Positions 52,900 to 62,231 are shown, numbered from the stretch's first letter. The stretch is 64,000 nt of DNA from Phaeovulum molybdatiresistens (GCF_023544865.1 NZ_JAMJFX010000002.1:169672-233671), one strand, 5' to 3'. Notes: generated by a model from the sequence alone, not told the origin. Made by a program: numbers and translations.

Positions 52900-53646
52900 A
52901 TGAAACTGACAGAGGTTCGCGCCATCGTGACCGGCGGCGCATCGGGGCTTGGGGCGGCGACCGCGCGCCATCTGCGCACCGCCGGCGCCGAGGTGACGAT
53001 TCTGGACCGGGACGAACGGCGCGGCGCCGCCCTGGCCCAGGACATCGGCGCCCATTTCGCCCCGGTCGATGTGACCAATGCCGGCAGCGTGTCGGGCGCG
53101 CTGACCCAGGCCAAGGTCGGGATGGGCACGATCAACGCGGTCATCAACTGCGCGGGCATCGTCACCGCCGAACGCGTTGTGGGGCGCGAAGGGCCGCATC
53201 AACTGGAAAGCTTCCGGCGCACGATCGACATCAACCTGACCGGCAGCTTCAACGTGATCCGGCTGGCGGCGGCGGAAATGGCGCGCAATCCGGGGCCCGA
53301 ACGCGGCGTCATCGTAAACACCGCCTCGGTCGCGGCCTTTGACGGGCAGAAGGGCCAGGCCGCCTATGCCGCGTCAAAGGCGGGGATCGCGGGCATGACC
53401 CTGCCGCTTGCACGCGATCTGGCCAGTCAGGCGATCCGCGTCTGCGCCATCGCGCCGGGGCTGTTCGCCACGCCGATGCTGCAAAGCCTGCCGCAAGAGG
53501 TGCAGGACGCGCTGGCCGCCGATGTGACCTTCCCGCGCCGGCTGGGCGATCCGGCGGAATATGCCGAGCTGGCGGCCTTCATCCTGCAGGCCAGCTATCT
53601 GAACGGCGAGGTGATCCGGCTGGATGGCGCGCTGCGGATGCGCTGA
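52900..53646 (+). CDS. SDR family oxidoreductase (HSD10/3-hydroxyacyl-CoA dehydrogenase-like)
   Basis: NAD(H)-dependent short-chain dehydrogenase of 248 residues: TGGASGLG (11-18), Asp in the NAD-specific position (TILDRDERR), NCAG, catalytic Ser143, Tyr156 and Lys160 (AAYAASKAG). The sequence [19 protein letters not shown] and the early layout match the type 10 17beta-HSD/3-hydroxy-2-methylbutyryl-CoA dehydrogenase branch, used in isoleucine and fatty-acid breakdown. GGGGAGGAG precedes the ATG at 52900. It converges with the DUF2059 gene. Confidence 0.9.
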   Translation: MKLTEVRAIVTGGASGLGAATARHLRTAGAEVTILDRDERRGAALAQDIGAHFAPVDVTNAGSVSGALTQAKVGMGTINAVINCAGIVTAERVVGREGPHQLESFRRTIDINLTGSFNVIRLAAAEMARNPGPERGVIVNTASVAAFDGQKGQAAYAASKAGIAGMTLPLARDLASQAIRVCAIAPGLFATPMLQSLPQEVQDALAADVTFPRRLGDPAEYAELAAFILQASYLNGEVIRLDGALRMR

Positions 53647-53669
53647 ACCGCGCCGGGCGGGCGGGTGAC

Positions 53670-54509
53670 CTACAGGTCCTGCCCGCTCAGCCGCCGGGCG
53701 GTGGCGGCGCCCAGATCGCGCGACACCTGCACGAAAACCGCATCGAACCCCGCGAAAACCGCCGCCATCAGCGCCCGCCCCGGCGCCGATGCGCTGAAAT
53801 CGCCATAGGCGGCCAGTTCCGCGTCACTCAGCGGGTGATAGGCCAGGAACAGATAGCCCGACAGCCACTGCGCCATTTCGGCGCGCACCTCGGGTTCCTG
53901 GGCGCGCACATCGGCCAGCATCTCGGCCTCGGAAATCGCATAGGGAAAGGCCCCGCCCGCCGCCATCGCGCGATAAAAGGCCAGGTTCGCATTCAGCCCG
54001 CCCGCCACGTTCGGCTCGATCAGATCGGCGCGGTCGATGAAATCGCGCACCGCCAGCGCGCGCCGGTCACCCTGGTCCAGCGCCGCGTCAAAGGCCGCGC
54101 GGGCCGCCTCTTCCAGGTCGCGGTCCAAAAGCGCGCGGCGCGTTTCAATTTCCAGCGTGATGACGCGCCGACCAAGGTCCGAGCCCAGAAACCCCTCGAT
54201 CGGGCGCAGGTCCAGATCGCCAAGTGCCGCGGCAAAGGCCGCCTCGAAGACCGGGCGCAGCCGGTCGGGCGCATTGATCGCCGCGACCTGCCCGCGCCAC
54301 AGCGGATCGGGCCCCTGTTCAAACAATTCCTCCGCCAGTTCGTCGCCATAGACGACAGCTTCGTCGCGCAGGATTTCAAACAACGCCTCGGTCTGCAAAA
54401 GCCGTGCAATCTGCGCCGCATCGGCCCGCGCCGGGGCCGCCAGGACCAGCAACGCCAGCATCAGGATACCGCAACGCGACACCGTTCGGGAAAGCACAGC
54501 GGACAGCAT
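53670..54509 (-). CDS. DUF2059 domain-containing exported protein
   Basis: A 279-residue secreted or periplasmic helical protein. The N-terminus is a signal peptide (about residues 1-29, ILMLALLVLAAPARA). The mature part has the DUF2059 pattern, including FYRAMAAGGAFPYAISEAEM and GYLFLAYHPLSDAELAAYGD. The family's function is unknown. ATG at 54509 has AAGGG seven bases before it; a GTG six codons upstream is an alternative. Confidence 0.88.
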   Translation of the reverse strand: MLSAVLSRTVSRCGILMLALLVLAAPARADAAQIARLLQTEALFEILRDEAVVYGDELAEELFEQGPDPLWRGQVAAINAPDRLRPVFEAAFAAALGDLDLRPIEGFLGSDLGRRVITLEIETRRALLDRDLEEAARAAFDAALDQGDRRALAVRDFIDRADLIEPNVAGGLNANLAFYRAMAAGGAFPYAISEAEMLADVRAQEPEVRAEMAQWLSGYLFLAYHPLSDAELAAYGDFSASAPGRALMAAVFAGFDAVFVQVSRDLGAATARRLSGQDL

Positions 54510-54622
54510 GACCAGACCCTTTCGCACCCTTGCGCAGCCCTTTCAGACCTACCCTTCCCCTGCCCGATTGCCAAGCCCGCAGACCCGCCGCGATGTGCGA
54601 TCCGCGCGACGCGAAAAAGGGG

Positions 54623-54649
54623 TTGCAAGCCCCGCAACTCCGCTATAAA
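54623..54649 (+). promoter_or_regulatory. Likely promoter of tRNA-Ser
   Basis: TTGCAA (54623-54628) and TATAAA (54644-54649) with a 15-base spacer lie 28 bases before the mature tRNA. The spacer is slightly short, but the boxes are close to consensus in a GC-rich region. Confidence 0.5.
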
Positions 54650-54677
54650 TCCCGCTGCATCGACGACCCCTGATCGC

Positions 54678-54767
54678 GGAGAGGTGGCAGAGTGGTCGAA
54701 TGCGGCGGTCTCGAAAACCGTTGTCGGTTTGCGCCGACCCAGGGTTCGAATCCCTGTCTCTCCGCCA
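54678..54767 (+). tRNA. tRNA-Ser (anticodon CGA)
   Basis: A 90-nt class II tRNA. The acceptor arm GGAGAGG pairs with the 3' side TCTCTCC, discriminator G and encoded CCA (54765-54767). The anticodon loop is CTCGAAA with anticodon CGA, reading UCG serine codons. A long variable arm follows and the T arm contains GGTTCGAATCC. It stands at the left border of the island and its 3' end is a classical integrase target. Confidence 0.97.
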
Positions 54768-54854
54768 CTCTCGCTGGGTGCGGCGCCAAGAAAACCTCAT
54801 AAAAACAATTACTTTCCAAACAATCCGAGAGTTCGGAGCGCGAGAATCCCGAAA

Positions 54855-54888
54855 TTTGCTGCTCATTTTGCTGCTCAATTCGCTGCAC
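54855..54888 (+). repeat. Three 12-bp-spaced direct repeats before the integrase
   Basis: TTTGCTGCTCA occurs at 54855-54865 and again at 54867-54877, and a degenerate third copy (TTCGCTGCAC) follows at 54879. They lie between the tRNA 3' end and the integrase start. Arm-type sites bound by tyrosine recombinases are typically such short direct repeats; this role is inferred. Confidence 0.55.
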
Positions 54889-54922
54889 GGACCCATTGCG
54901 GGGTTCGCAGGAAGGGTGGAAG

Positions 54923-55903
54923 ATGAAGCCCATGTCGCTCATTCGTCGCAACCACTCGCTCTACATCCGCAAGCGCGTGCCGCGCCGGTATCAGCATGTC
55001 GAAAGACGGGATTACGTCTGGATCTCGCTCCGCACCGATTCAGAGGTGGAAGCGAAACAGAAAGCCCCGGTGGTCTGGGAAGAAATGCTCGCCGCCTGGG
55101 AGGCCAAGCTGGAGGGTGCGGTCGCCGAAGGCGAGGACCGGATCGCCGCCGCCAAGAACCTCGCGGCCAAGCGCGGCTATCGCTTCCTGCACGCCAAGGA
55201 AGTGGCCCGCCTGCCCACGCATGACCTCTTGGAGCGGGTCGAGGCGGTGAAGAACTCGAAGGGCAAGATCGACCTGCTGGAAGCGGAGGCCCTTCTGGGC
55301 GGCGCGGAAGCCGGTGACGTGACCGTCACGGCCGCGTTGACGGCTTTCTGGAAGGTCGGGGCCCCCAAGACGGCAGGCAAGAGCGAGGACCAGATCCGGC
55401 GCTGGAAGAACCCCCGTATCAAGGCGGTGGCGAATTTCATCAAGGTGGTCGGTGACAAGCCCATCGACCAGATCACCACGCCCGACCTGTTCGAGTTTCG
55501 CGGGTGGTGGTGGGACCGGATAGAGGACGAGGGCCTGACGCCGAACTCCGCGAACAAAGACTTCATCCACCTGACAAGCATGTTGAAGGTGGTGGCCCGC
55601 GCCAAGGACATCCCACTTCACTTCAACACAGATGGCCTCGCCATTGACGAGGGCAAGAAGAACACGCGCCCGCCGTTCTCCACCGACTGGATCAAGGAAA
55701 AGCTGCTGGCGCCAGGCGCGCTCAATGGGCTGAACCCAGAGGCCCGCGGCATTGTTCTGGGGATGATCAACACCGGCGCGCGGCCATCGGAGCTCGCAGG
55801 CTTGCTGCCGCATCATATCGTGCTGGACACGCCCGTTCCTTACATCGACATCAAGGCCGAGGGTCGAAAGCTGAAAACGCCTCATTCGGAACGGCGGATC
55901 CCG
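54923..55903 (+). pseudogene. Tyrosine integrase (DUF6538 type), cut by an IS3 remnant
   Basis: Site-specific recombinase that presumably brought the island to the tRNA-Ser. The N-terminal DUF6538 segment is clear (SLIRRNHSLYIRKRVPRRYQ), followed by a SAM-like core-binding domain (about 130-230) and the first part of the catalytic domain with the conserved Arg in INTGARPSELAGLL (about residue 290). The sequence breaks at RRIPL, where it runs into the antisense of a transposase gene. The later HxxR and the nucleophilic Tyr are missing, so it is inactive. GGAAGG lies before the ATG. Confidence 0.88.
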
Positions 55904-56665
55904 CTAAGCCTCCAACTTTTCTGCCGCGTCCGCAAGGGTCAGGAACCAGTGCTGGTTAAGGCATTCAGCGCGGAACCTGCCGTTGAACGCCTCAATGAAG
56001 GCGTTGTCGGTCGGCTTGCCCGGGCGCGAGAAGTCGAGGACCACCCCGCGCTGATAGGCCCAGAGGTCCATATCGCGCGAGACGAACTCGCTGCCTTGGT
56101 CGACCCGAATCGTCTTGGGATAGCCCGCTGTGCGGCACACCCTGTCGAGCGTTGCCACGACATCTTCGCCGCGGTAGCTGTAGCGCACATCGAGCACTGG
56201 CACGTGGCGTGAGAACGTGTCGACCACGGTCAGGACCCGCAGCTTCTTACCCGTCGCCAGTTGGTCGTGCACGAAGTCCATCGCCCAGAAATCATTCGGC
56301 CCGACGGCGACAGCTCGGTCATCGCGCAGCTTTGCCTTCACCCGCCGCTTCGGCGTCTTGTGCCGCAGCTGCATGCCCAACTCCTTGTATATGCGATAGA
56401 CTTTCTTGACGTTGATACCCCAGCCTTCACGGTCCAGCAGGACATGAACGCGCCGGTAACCATACCGCACGCGCGTCTCGCAGATCTCCCGGATCCGCTT
56501 CTCCACGGCAGCCTGATCGGTGCGGCGGGATTGATAGTGGAACGTCGAGCGGTCGAACCCGATGGCCCCACAAGCCTGCCGGATCGACACCGCCCAATCG
56601 CTGCACATCCCGCGAACAAGTTCGCGCATCCGACCAGGATTCAGATCTTTCGACGACGGACACAT
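55904..56665 (-). pseudogene. IS3-family transposase OrfB remnant
   Basis: DDE transposase of the IS3 family, 253 codons. The helper HTH_21 region (VRYGYRRVHVLLDREGWGIN) and the integrase core with all three acidic residues are present: WAMDFVHDQ, IRVDQGSEF and AFIEAFNGRF. It ends at EKLEA, about 35-40 residues short, and the stop straddles the junction with the integrase. No OrfA and no terminal inverted repeat are seen on the other side. So this is an immobile remnant that interrupts the integrase gene. Confidence 0.85.
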
Positions 56666-56871
56666 CTACCGGCCCAATCCTAAACTGGAAAATCCCAACC
56701 CGGATCGGTCCAGAGAACGGGAAGCAGGTCACCGGTCGCGGCTGGATGAAAGCCCGGTGGCAGGTCAATCAGATCACAGCTATTTGGCGCGTTAAAAGGG
56801 GTTTAGATTCAAGTCTCGTTCTTGCCGCATTGCCTGAACATGACGGTTAGCCGTTGCGCTGAGAAAGACAA
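56666..56871. other. Intergenic stretch without recognised gene
   Basis: About 200 bases between the transposase remnant and the end of the McrC-like gene. Short open frames occur on both strands but none has a Shine-Dalgarno or known motif. It is probably scar sequence. Confidence 0.4.
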
Positions 56872-58224
56872 TCAAGTGAAGCTTGATTCACCGAGATACA
56901 GTCTGTGCGTGCCAGTCGTGTCGCTCCGGGTCATTCGGGAGATCAAATCGCGAAGCTTGATCACTGCATCCGATGCAACATGTGGCAGCGTAATAAAGAC
57001 GATCTTCCTGCTGCCGTCCAAACTCCAAGGACTTAACTGTTCGGCTTGTGATGTCGACGGCCGCGCAGGATCATGGGGGTACACTAATACACCCCAGGAG
57101 TTTTTGCGCTCTGGAGCAGTGAACCGGCCGAGATATGCTGTCATTTGGTAAAGATCATCACGCTGTGGTCCATTCGGCGCTGAGGCGGAAGGATGCAATG
57201 ACTTGTATTTCGCATCAGCAACCCCTCGAATCTTGCCTCCTTCATGCAAGATCGCATCCGGGATTAGCGTGCCCAAACCCTGACCAGTGACGTCACTGTG
57301 TATTAGCTTCTTAGTGGCCGTCTTTTCTCGGCTACCGTGCGTCACGGCAAGCGGTGCAGCGGCCTTGCGCATAATGCTGAGCACGTACATCTCCCACAAC
57401 TCGGCCACATCCAGCAAAACTCCCGTCGTCTCTCCACTTCCATTAGTGTCGGCCGCAAGGCCTCGGCGGTTTGCAATCTGCCGGGAAAGTTCAGCGATGG
57501 GCGCAAAACCCGCCGTGATCGGCGTGTAACGAATCCGATCGAGTTGGGCCTTCGTCGGCACTTGCGGGCGAGGACCAGTAATGGACGATAGGTTTGAGAT
57601 GAGTTCTTTGGCGCGTGCCGGCATCCATTGCTCATCCGGCACGCCAAGCCACCGGCGGAGTACCTCGTAGGCAGCAATGATCGCAGCTGATGCAGAGTGA
57701 TTCAACGAACGCTCCGAACGGACAGACACGACCTGACCGCCGCCTGTCGCGATCAACCGAAGCGACGCAGGAACATCAAGCCGCCCACGAACCATCGGCC
57801 CGGTTATGGCAACGTCACGGCGGAGTGCCGGCAAACCATGCCGGGCGGCATCGACAAATCCGCGCACCCAAACAAACGCCAGAAGTTGCGCAATGAACGA
57901 TTCGTTTTCCTGCAGCCGCCCTGGCGAGTCTGTGAGTACCACCGCCGTCGCCTCGAATAGCCAGTTCCGCAGCGTTGCTAGTCCAAAGCGCGGCTCGATG
58001 GTCAGACTGTGTCCCTCGAAGGAAAGCGACCCAACGTATCGGCCTGCCCACCACGTCCCATCCCAGGCGCAGTATGCGATCGGCTCCTCCTCATCACGTT
58101 CGCCGGAGATTGGAACGACAAGTTCTGCAGCGTGTACATGTGTTACCAACCGGCGAAGCCAAGCAGCTTCCGCTGCCGTTGGTTGTGGAGTGAATGGCGA
58201 GCAATCCCTTGCGAGAAGTTTCAC
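56872..58224 (-). CDS. McrC-like restriction nuclease subunit (type IV)
   Basis: Nuclease partner of the McrB-like GTPase/ATPase. The 450-residue protein begins with the McrC-type beta-rich region (WDGTWWAGRYVGSLSFEGHS, then LTIEPRFG) and has the PD-(D/E)xK site as IPDAIL (Asp323) followed by GVADAKYKSL (Asp337, Lys339), with LLDVAELWEMYVL near 272-282. All catalytic residues are present. It is longer than Escherichia coli McrC (about 350). The GTG start overlaps the McrB-like stop (GTGA), so the genes are coupled. Cleavage of modified phage DNA is the expected role. Confidence 0.88.
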   Translation of the reverse strand: MKLLARDCSPFTPQPTAAEAAWLRRLVTHVHAAELVVPISGERDEEEPIAYCAWDGTWWAGRYVGSLSFEGHSLTIEPRFGLATLRNWLFEATAVVLTDSPGRLQENESFIAQLLAFVWVRGFVDAARHGLPALRRDVAITGPMVRGRLDVPASLRLIATGGGQVVSVRSERSLNHSASAAIIAAYEVLRRWLGVPDEQWMPARAKELISNLSSITGPRPQVPTKAQLDRIRYTPITAGFAPIAELSRQIANRRGLAADTNGSGETTGVLLDVAELWEMYVLSIMRKAAAPLAVTHGSREKTATKKLIHSDVTGQGLGTLIPDAILHEGGKIRGVADAKYKSLHPSASAPNGPQRDDLYQMTAYLGRFTAPERKNSWGVLVYPHDPARPSTSQAEQLSPWSLDGSRKIVFITLPHVASDAVIKLRDLISRMTRSDTTGTHRLYLGESSFT

Positions 58225-60011
58225 TCGGCCACCTCTGGCTTGAGAAGGACTTTCGCGAGCCTGTTAAGCTCCGCATTACGCGCGCTCGAGTCCAGCCCGG
58301 CGAGGTACTGCTCGATCAAGGGGCGAAGCGACAGGTTCCATACCTGCTCAACTGGCTCGAGGGCTTCGCCCTTCTTGTTCCAGAGGTAATTGTGCTTGCG
58401 CGTTGGCCGTGAGCCAAGAAAATTACGCAAAAACACGACCACATCAAGCAGGTAAGTATGCCCAATCTCGTACTGTGAGCCGAGAAGCGGGCTGTCGTGG
58501 ATCTCCCGGTTCAGTACCGCTGCCGCAGCGGCTAGTTTGCGGAAGTCAGGTTCGATGCGACCCCAATCCAGACCTGACTTCAGATCCGTCCATTTAGCCT
58601 CCGCAGCACCGATGAGTGCTTCAGCGTCAAACGGGCACGGCAACCACAAGAACCGGCGGCGCAGCGCGAAGTCGATCTGCTCGATAGACTGGTCGATCAG
58701 GTTCATAGTCCCGATTACGAATAAATCATCGGGGATGCGCAGCTTCATCGCAGCCCCTTTTCCATCGCGAGCGGGAAGTTCTATGGTTTGATTTCGGTCC
58801 TCCAGCAAGGAGAAACATTCGCCGAGCATCCGGCTCAAATCGGTTCGGTTCATTTCGTCAAGGATTAGGACATGCGGCAGCCTCTCCGCACGGGGCTGTC
58901 GCTCAATATCGTCAATTAACTGAGGGAGATAGCCTGCTCGATATTCGGTTCCGCCGCTGTCCGAAATGTGAAGAGCTCGAATGAAATCCTCGTAGCTGTA
59001 CGCCGGGTGCAGCTGCAATCGATGGACGTTCTTCTTGATAGCATCAGCGACAGTTGATTGAGACTGGAAGTACAGAGCCGGCCCCATTTGATTCAAAGCA
59101 GCAGACCGGATGACCCGCTCGGACAAATTCTTGGCCCGGAATGTCTTTCCAGTTCCCGGGGGGCCGTAGAGAACGATCTGCTTCTTGTGCTGAATGATCT
59201 CCAAAGGCGCGCCGGCGGACACGCCTTCGCTGTCATCGTACCACGCCTCCACGAGAGGCGACCAATAGAAGTCAAGCTGCTTGTTTGGCAGCAGCTTCCC
59301 AAGCTCTCCTCGAATAACCAGAATCGCTCGGTCTTCATCCTCCTCCTGCGAACCAACCAACCCATGGAAAGCCTTGACGACTCTTCGCTTGTGATTCCCA
59401 CTGGCGATGCGCTCGAACTGGTCCGGGAATAGTAGATGCAAAAGCATGTGCCGCAGTTGTTTGGCCTCCGCATCCTCGATGCTGTCGACTAGCTCCTGAA
59501 AACCCCAAGGATCTGCCGCCAGCGAGACCTGCTGCTCTTTAGGCAACCTTTTCCACGCAATGACGAGATCAATCAGAAACCCAATCTCGAACGGTCTGCG
59601 GGTGTTGTAGCCCTGGCCGCCGCTTCCAATCCCGTGGGAGAAGGCATTAGAAATCAAGTGGTTCTCAGACAGACTGTCCCCAGCCCAGCCAAGGACCTCG
59701 TTCACGACCTGCCGCTTGCGCGCGCCGCCCACATTGGACGGGAACAGGAAATAGACGCACAGGATCTCTGCGGCCAGACGAATTACCTCCTGCCCCGCAT
59801 CGCTGATCTGATCTTTGAATTTCGCGATGAAGGACCGGTCGCCCTCGTCGGGGGAGGCGACAAACGCTTTGTGGATGCCGTCCAAGACATCCGGACGCCA
59901 GACGGAAGCGTCTTGGAATAGCAGAGATCCATCGTTCAGGAGGCAATTGGCACGGAAAGCATCCGCTGCCTGATAGATCCTGCTGGCGTCGTGTCCCGAG
60001 TAGCGTGCCAT
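58221..60011 (-). CDS. McrB-like AAA+ motor subunit (type IV restriction) with unusual N-terminus
   Basis: Motor subunit of a type IV restriction system, 596 residues. The AAA+ module has Walker A LYGPPGTGKT (281-290), Walker B LILDEMNR (382-389), FVIGTMNLIDQSIEQIDFAL (431-450) and an RRRF arginine finger (451-454), matching the McrB signature; NLID stands where GTP-specific McrB has NTAD. The first 270 residues do not resemble the DUF3578 modified-DNA reader of Escherichia coli McrB; they include RHMLLHLLFPDQFERIASGN, a block seen in other McrB-like proteins. GGAGAG lies before the ATG. It is the upstream gene of the pair. Confidence 0.88.
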   Translation of the reverse strand: MARYSGHDASRIYQAADAFRANCLLNDGSLLFQDASVWRPDVLDGIHKAFVASPDEGDRSFIAKFKDQISDAGQEVIRLAAEILCVYFLFPSNVGGARKRQVVNEVLGWAGDSLSENHLISNAFSHGIGSGGQGYNTRRPFEIGFLIDLVIAWKRLPKEQQVSLAADPWGFQELVDSIEDAEAKQLRHMLLHLLFPDQFERIASGNHKRRVVKAFHGLVGSQEEDEDRAILVIRGELGKLLPNKQLDFYWSPLVEAWYDDSEGVSAGAPLEIIQHKKQIVLYGPPGTGKTFRAKNLSERVIRSAALNQMGPALYFQSQSTVADAIKKNVHRLQLHPAYSYEDFIRALHISDSGGTEYRAGYLPQLIDDIERQPRAERLPHVLILDEMNRTDLSRMLGECFSLLEDRNQTIELPARDGKGAAMKLRIPDDLFVIGTMNLIDQSIEQIDFALRRRFLWLPCPFDAEALIGAAEAKWTDLKSGLDWGRIEPDFRKLAAAAAVLNREIHDSPLLGSQYEIGHTYLLDVVVFLRNFLGSRPTRKHNYLWNKKGEALEPVEQVWNLSLRPLIEQYLAGLDSSARNAELNRLAKVLLKPEVAE

Positions 60012-60245
60012 AGTCTCTCCATTCCTATCGGGATTTCACAACTCTTGCGCCGACTGTAGCGGTTTGGCTCGAAGACAGGAACCTGCCTTCTGATTCGCGA
60101 GGGCCATCATTTCACTTCTCACCTGCGATACGGTCCCTGCGCAGGCATTTGCTGATTTTCCTTTTCGCATTCAATATCAATGTGTTCGTTTATCATCTCG
60201 TTGCATTTCGCACTGTGGAAGCCAGACGACCCGGAAGCTGCTCCC
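60012..60245. other. Intergenic region between McrB-like gene and integrase stub
   Basis: About 230 bases that should hold the divergent promoter of the McrB-McrC genes. It is AT-richer than the surroundings (60140-60200). No operator or RNA is recognised. Confidence 0.4.
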
Positions 60246-60530
60246 ATGCCCAAACTCACAAAGCGCATCGTCGACGCCGCAGAGGCACAACCCGCCGAAT
60301 ACTTCGTCTGGGACAGCGACATCCCTAGCTTTGGGCTCCGAGTGCTGCCGAGCGGGCGCAAGGGATACGTCGTGCAATACCGCGCCGGGCGTAGGTCGCG
60401 ACGAATCAGCCTTGGCCCAAGCACCATGCTGACCTGCGAACAGGCGCGCATCCGCGCCATCACCATCGTGGCCGCGGCGCGCACGGTCGCCTCCGTCCCT
60501 GGCGGCGTCGACAGCACACTGGGCGTCGAG
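60246..60530 (+). pseudogene. Phage-type integrase N-terminal fragment (DUF4102 arm-binding domain)
   Basis: The first 80 or so codons from ATG 60246 give a clear arm-DNA-binding domain of P4-type integrases: MPKLTKRIVDAAEAQPAEYF, then FGLRVLPSGRKGYVVQYRAG and RRISLGPSTMLTCEQAR. The match ends near 60480 and the frame then runs into helicase-like sequence. No catalytic domain remains. This is a second, different integrase remnant in the island, so more than one element has inserted here. Confidence 0.75.
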
Positions 60531-61079
60531 AAATCGCTGCGGGGGCCGACTCTTTGGGCTGCACTCTACCTTTCCGCTGAACGGTCTGCCGGCACCCGGC
60601 CAACGGTGATGATCTCGCTGACATAGAACGTAAATTCTTTCGCCGAGAATTGCGCCGCTTTGCTCGAGGCTTGGCTCGAAGCAGAAACGCGCCTTCCCAA
60701 CTACTGGTCGGTCGCCGATGACGATCCTCATTGGCAGAACTACCTCGCGGCGACAGAGGACTATTTCACCAAGGAGTCGTTCGAATATCGTCTACTGGTC
60801 CATGGGATTGCTGTCCATCATGGCCAGATGCCGAGCCTTCTGGCGCGTCGGCTAAAGGTCTCTATTGATCGCGGAAATGTTCGGGTGGTGATCGCGCCCT
60901 CGACCCTGTCCGAAGGCGTCAACATTCCGGTGAACACGTTGCTCATCCCGAGCGTGCATCGATACAACAACGTACTCACGGTCAATGAGTTCTCGAATCT
61001 TATCGGGCGCACACGGCGGCCTGGTGTCGCAACCGAACCCATCATCAATGCCCGCTTGGAGAGCAAACACTTGATCTGA
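60531..61079 (+). pseudogene. Decayed C-terminal helicase domain (DEAD/DEAH, Ski2-like) with internal TAG
   Basis: Reading the same frame through the TAG at 60624-60626 gives a helicase second domain: GPTLWAALYLSAERS, then PTVMISLT-stop-NVNSFAEN, SFEYRLLVHGIAVHHGQMP, motif V IAPSTLSEGVNIP and motif VI NLIGRTRRPGVATE. The TAG probably replaced a glutamine codon. The N-terminal ATPase domain is missing and the frame ends at 61079 soon after motif VI. It cannot be functional. Large helicases of this kind are common in defence islands, but the parent system is not identifiable. Confidence 0.72.
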
Positions 61080-61138
61080 AGCGAGTTCTAGGCAAATTCA
61101 ACCGTCAACTAACAAGCCACTTGGAGAATTTCGGGTTA

Positions 61139-62231
61139 ATGGGAGAATCTGGTCTATCTCTTCTTCGCCGACGTAGATCGAATGAAGTGAAACAGGTTAA
61201 AGAACCTGTTGCTGAGGCGTTTGGAGACGCTCAATCCGATGAGCCACAGGCAGCCCCAGAGCCTGATTACACGTTTTGGCTTGCGACCAAAAAAATCTCA
61301 ATAATTATAATACTAACAACCTTAACAGTTTTTGGTCTCGTTTGTTCGATATCGTTACTCACTTGGGTGCCAGATGTAGATCAATGGTTTGTCGAGATAT
61401 TGCACCACAGGTCGATCATTACTCACTCAATTTTATTACCCCTTGTTGTGATGCTAATTCTGCCACCAAGATACCGTCTCGCTGCCGCTATAACATTTTC
61501 TGCTATTGGCATTCACCTTTCTGCCGATCTCTTGTCGCCCTCTGTGGCGTATGGGGCCATTTGGCTTCCTGAACCATTTAAGATGAGCATAGGTGTTTTT
61601 TCGAAGCCATGGATCGCGCTTAACGCTGGATTTGCCTTTTTTTTTCGCCTTTCGATCGGGGGGAGCTAAATATTTTATTCAAATTGCAGTGGCTGTACCT
61701 CTTGCAGCATTAATCTACGCCAACGGGAATGAAGATGATATAGTTGCGTTTTGGATTTTTACGATCATCTTCGGGCCGTTTTGGCTGTACTTCTATTATA
61801 AATTTAGAAATCTCGACACTGTACTGAAGAATATAAAGGAGATCTCTTCGAGGCGCCGCTTGGAAGCGGAAATAAGGGCGGAGGCGAGGCAGACGCGCAT
61901 AAAGGCCTTAGGGAAATACTGGCGCGTGAAGTTGTTCGCAGGACTTATATGGTCAATCTTCCTGATTGTCTTATTGATCCCGTTGCACATTTACAGAAAC
62001 CCAAAGAAAGTCTTTGCTATAATTTTTCTAGGCGTGATGTCGCTCGGTGGAATTTACCTGATCGGTTTGAGTGGTGGCGGGTCAGGTGTAGCAGCTGTAG
62101 TGGTTGGAGCCTCTGAAGTAGCTCATGGCGTCGCGGAAGGTGGCAACTGGGTCCTGCACTCATCAGGTGGATACATTTTGCAGAGAGGAGGACGTTTCGT
62201 GGCAGGGACCCTGAGAGAAACTCTCCCATAA
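61139..62231 (+). pseudogene. Multi-pass membrane protein, split by one base at a T9 run
   Basis: Two overlapping frames (61121-61669 and the one ending 62231) join into one protein of about 363 residues if the nine T at 61637-61645 are read as eight. The joined protein has a charged N-terminus (about 45 residues), seven to eight hydrophobic helices, a cytoplasmic charged segment with SSRRRLEAEIRAEARQTRIK, and a Gly-rich C-terminus. Residues HHRSIITHS and IHLSADLLSP recall the YdjM/DUF457 membrane metal-hydrolase pattern. The region is AT-rich, unlike the chromosome. It is a real frameshift, a slippage site, or a sequence error. Function unknown. A TTG at 61121 could extend the start. Confidence 0.6.

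Noticed and set aside
56690..56870. Open frame with WMKARWQVNQITAIWRVKRG-like peptide on the plus strand
   Set aside because: It has no start signal or recognised family and lies between a transposase remnant and McrC; it may be scar sequence, so no gene is called.
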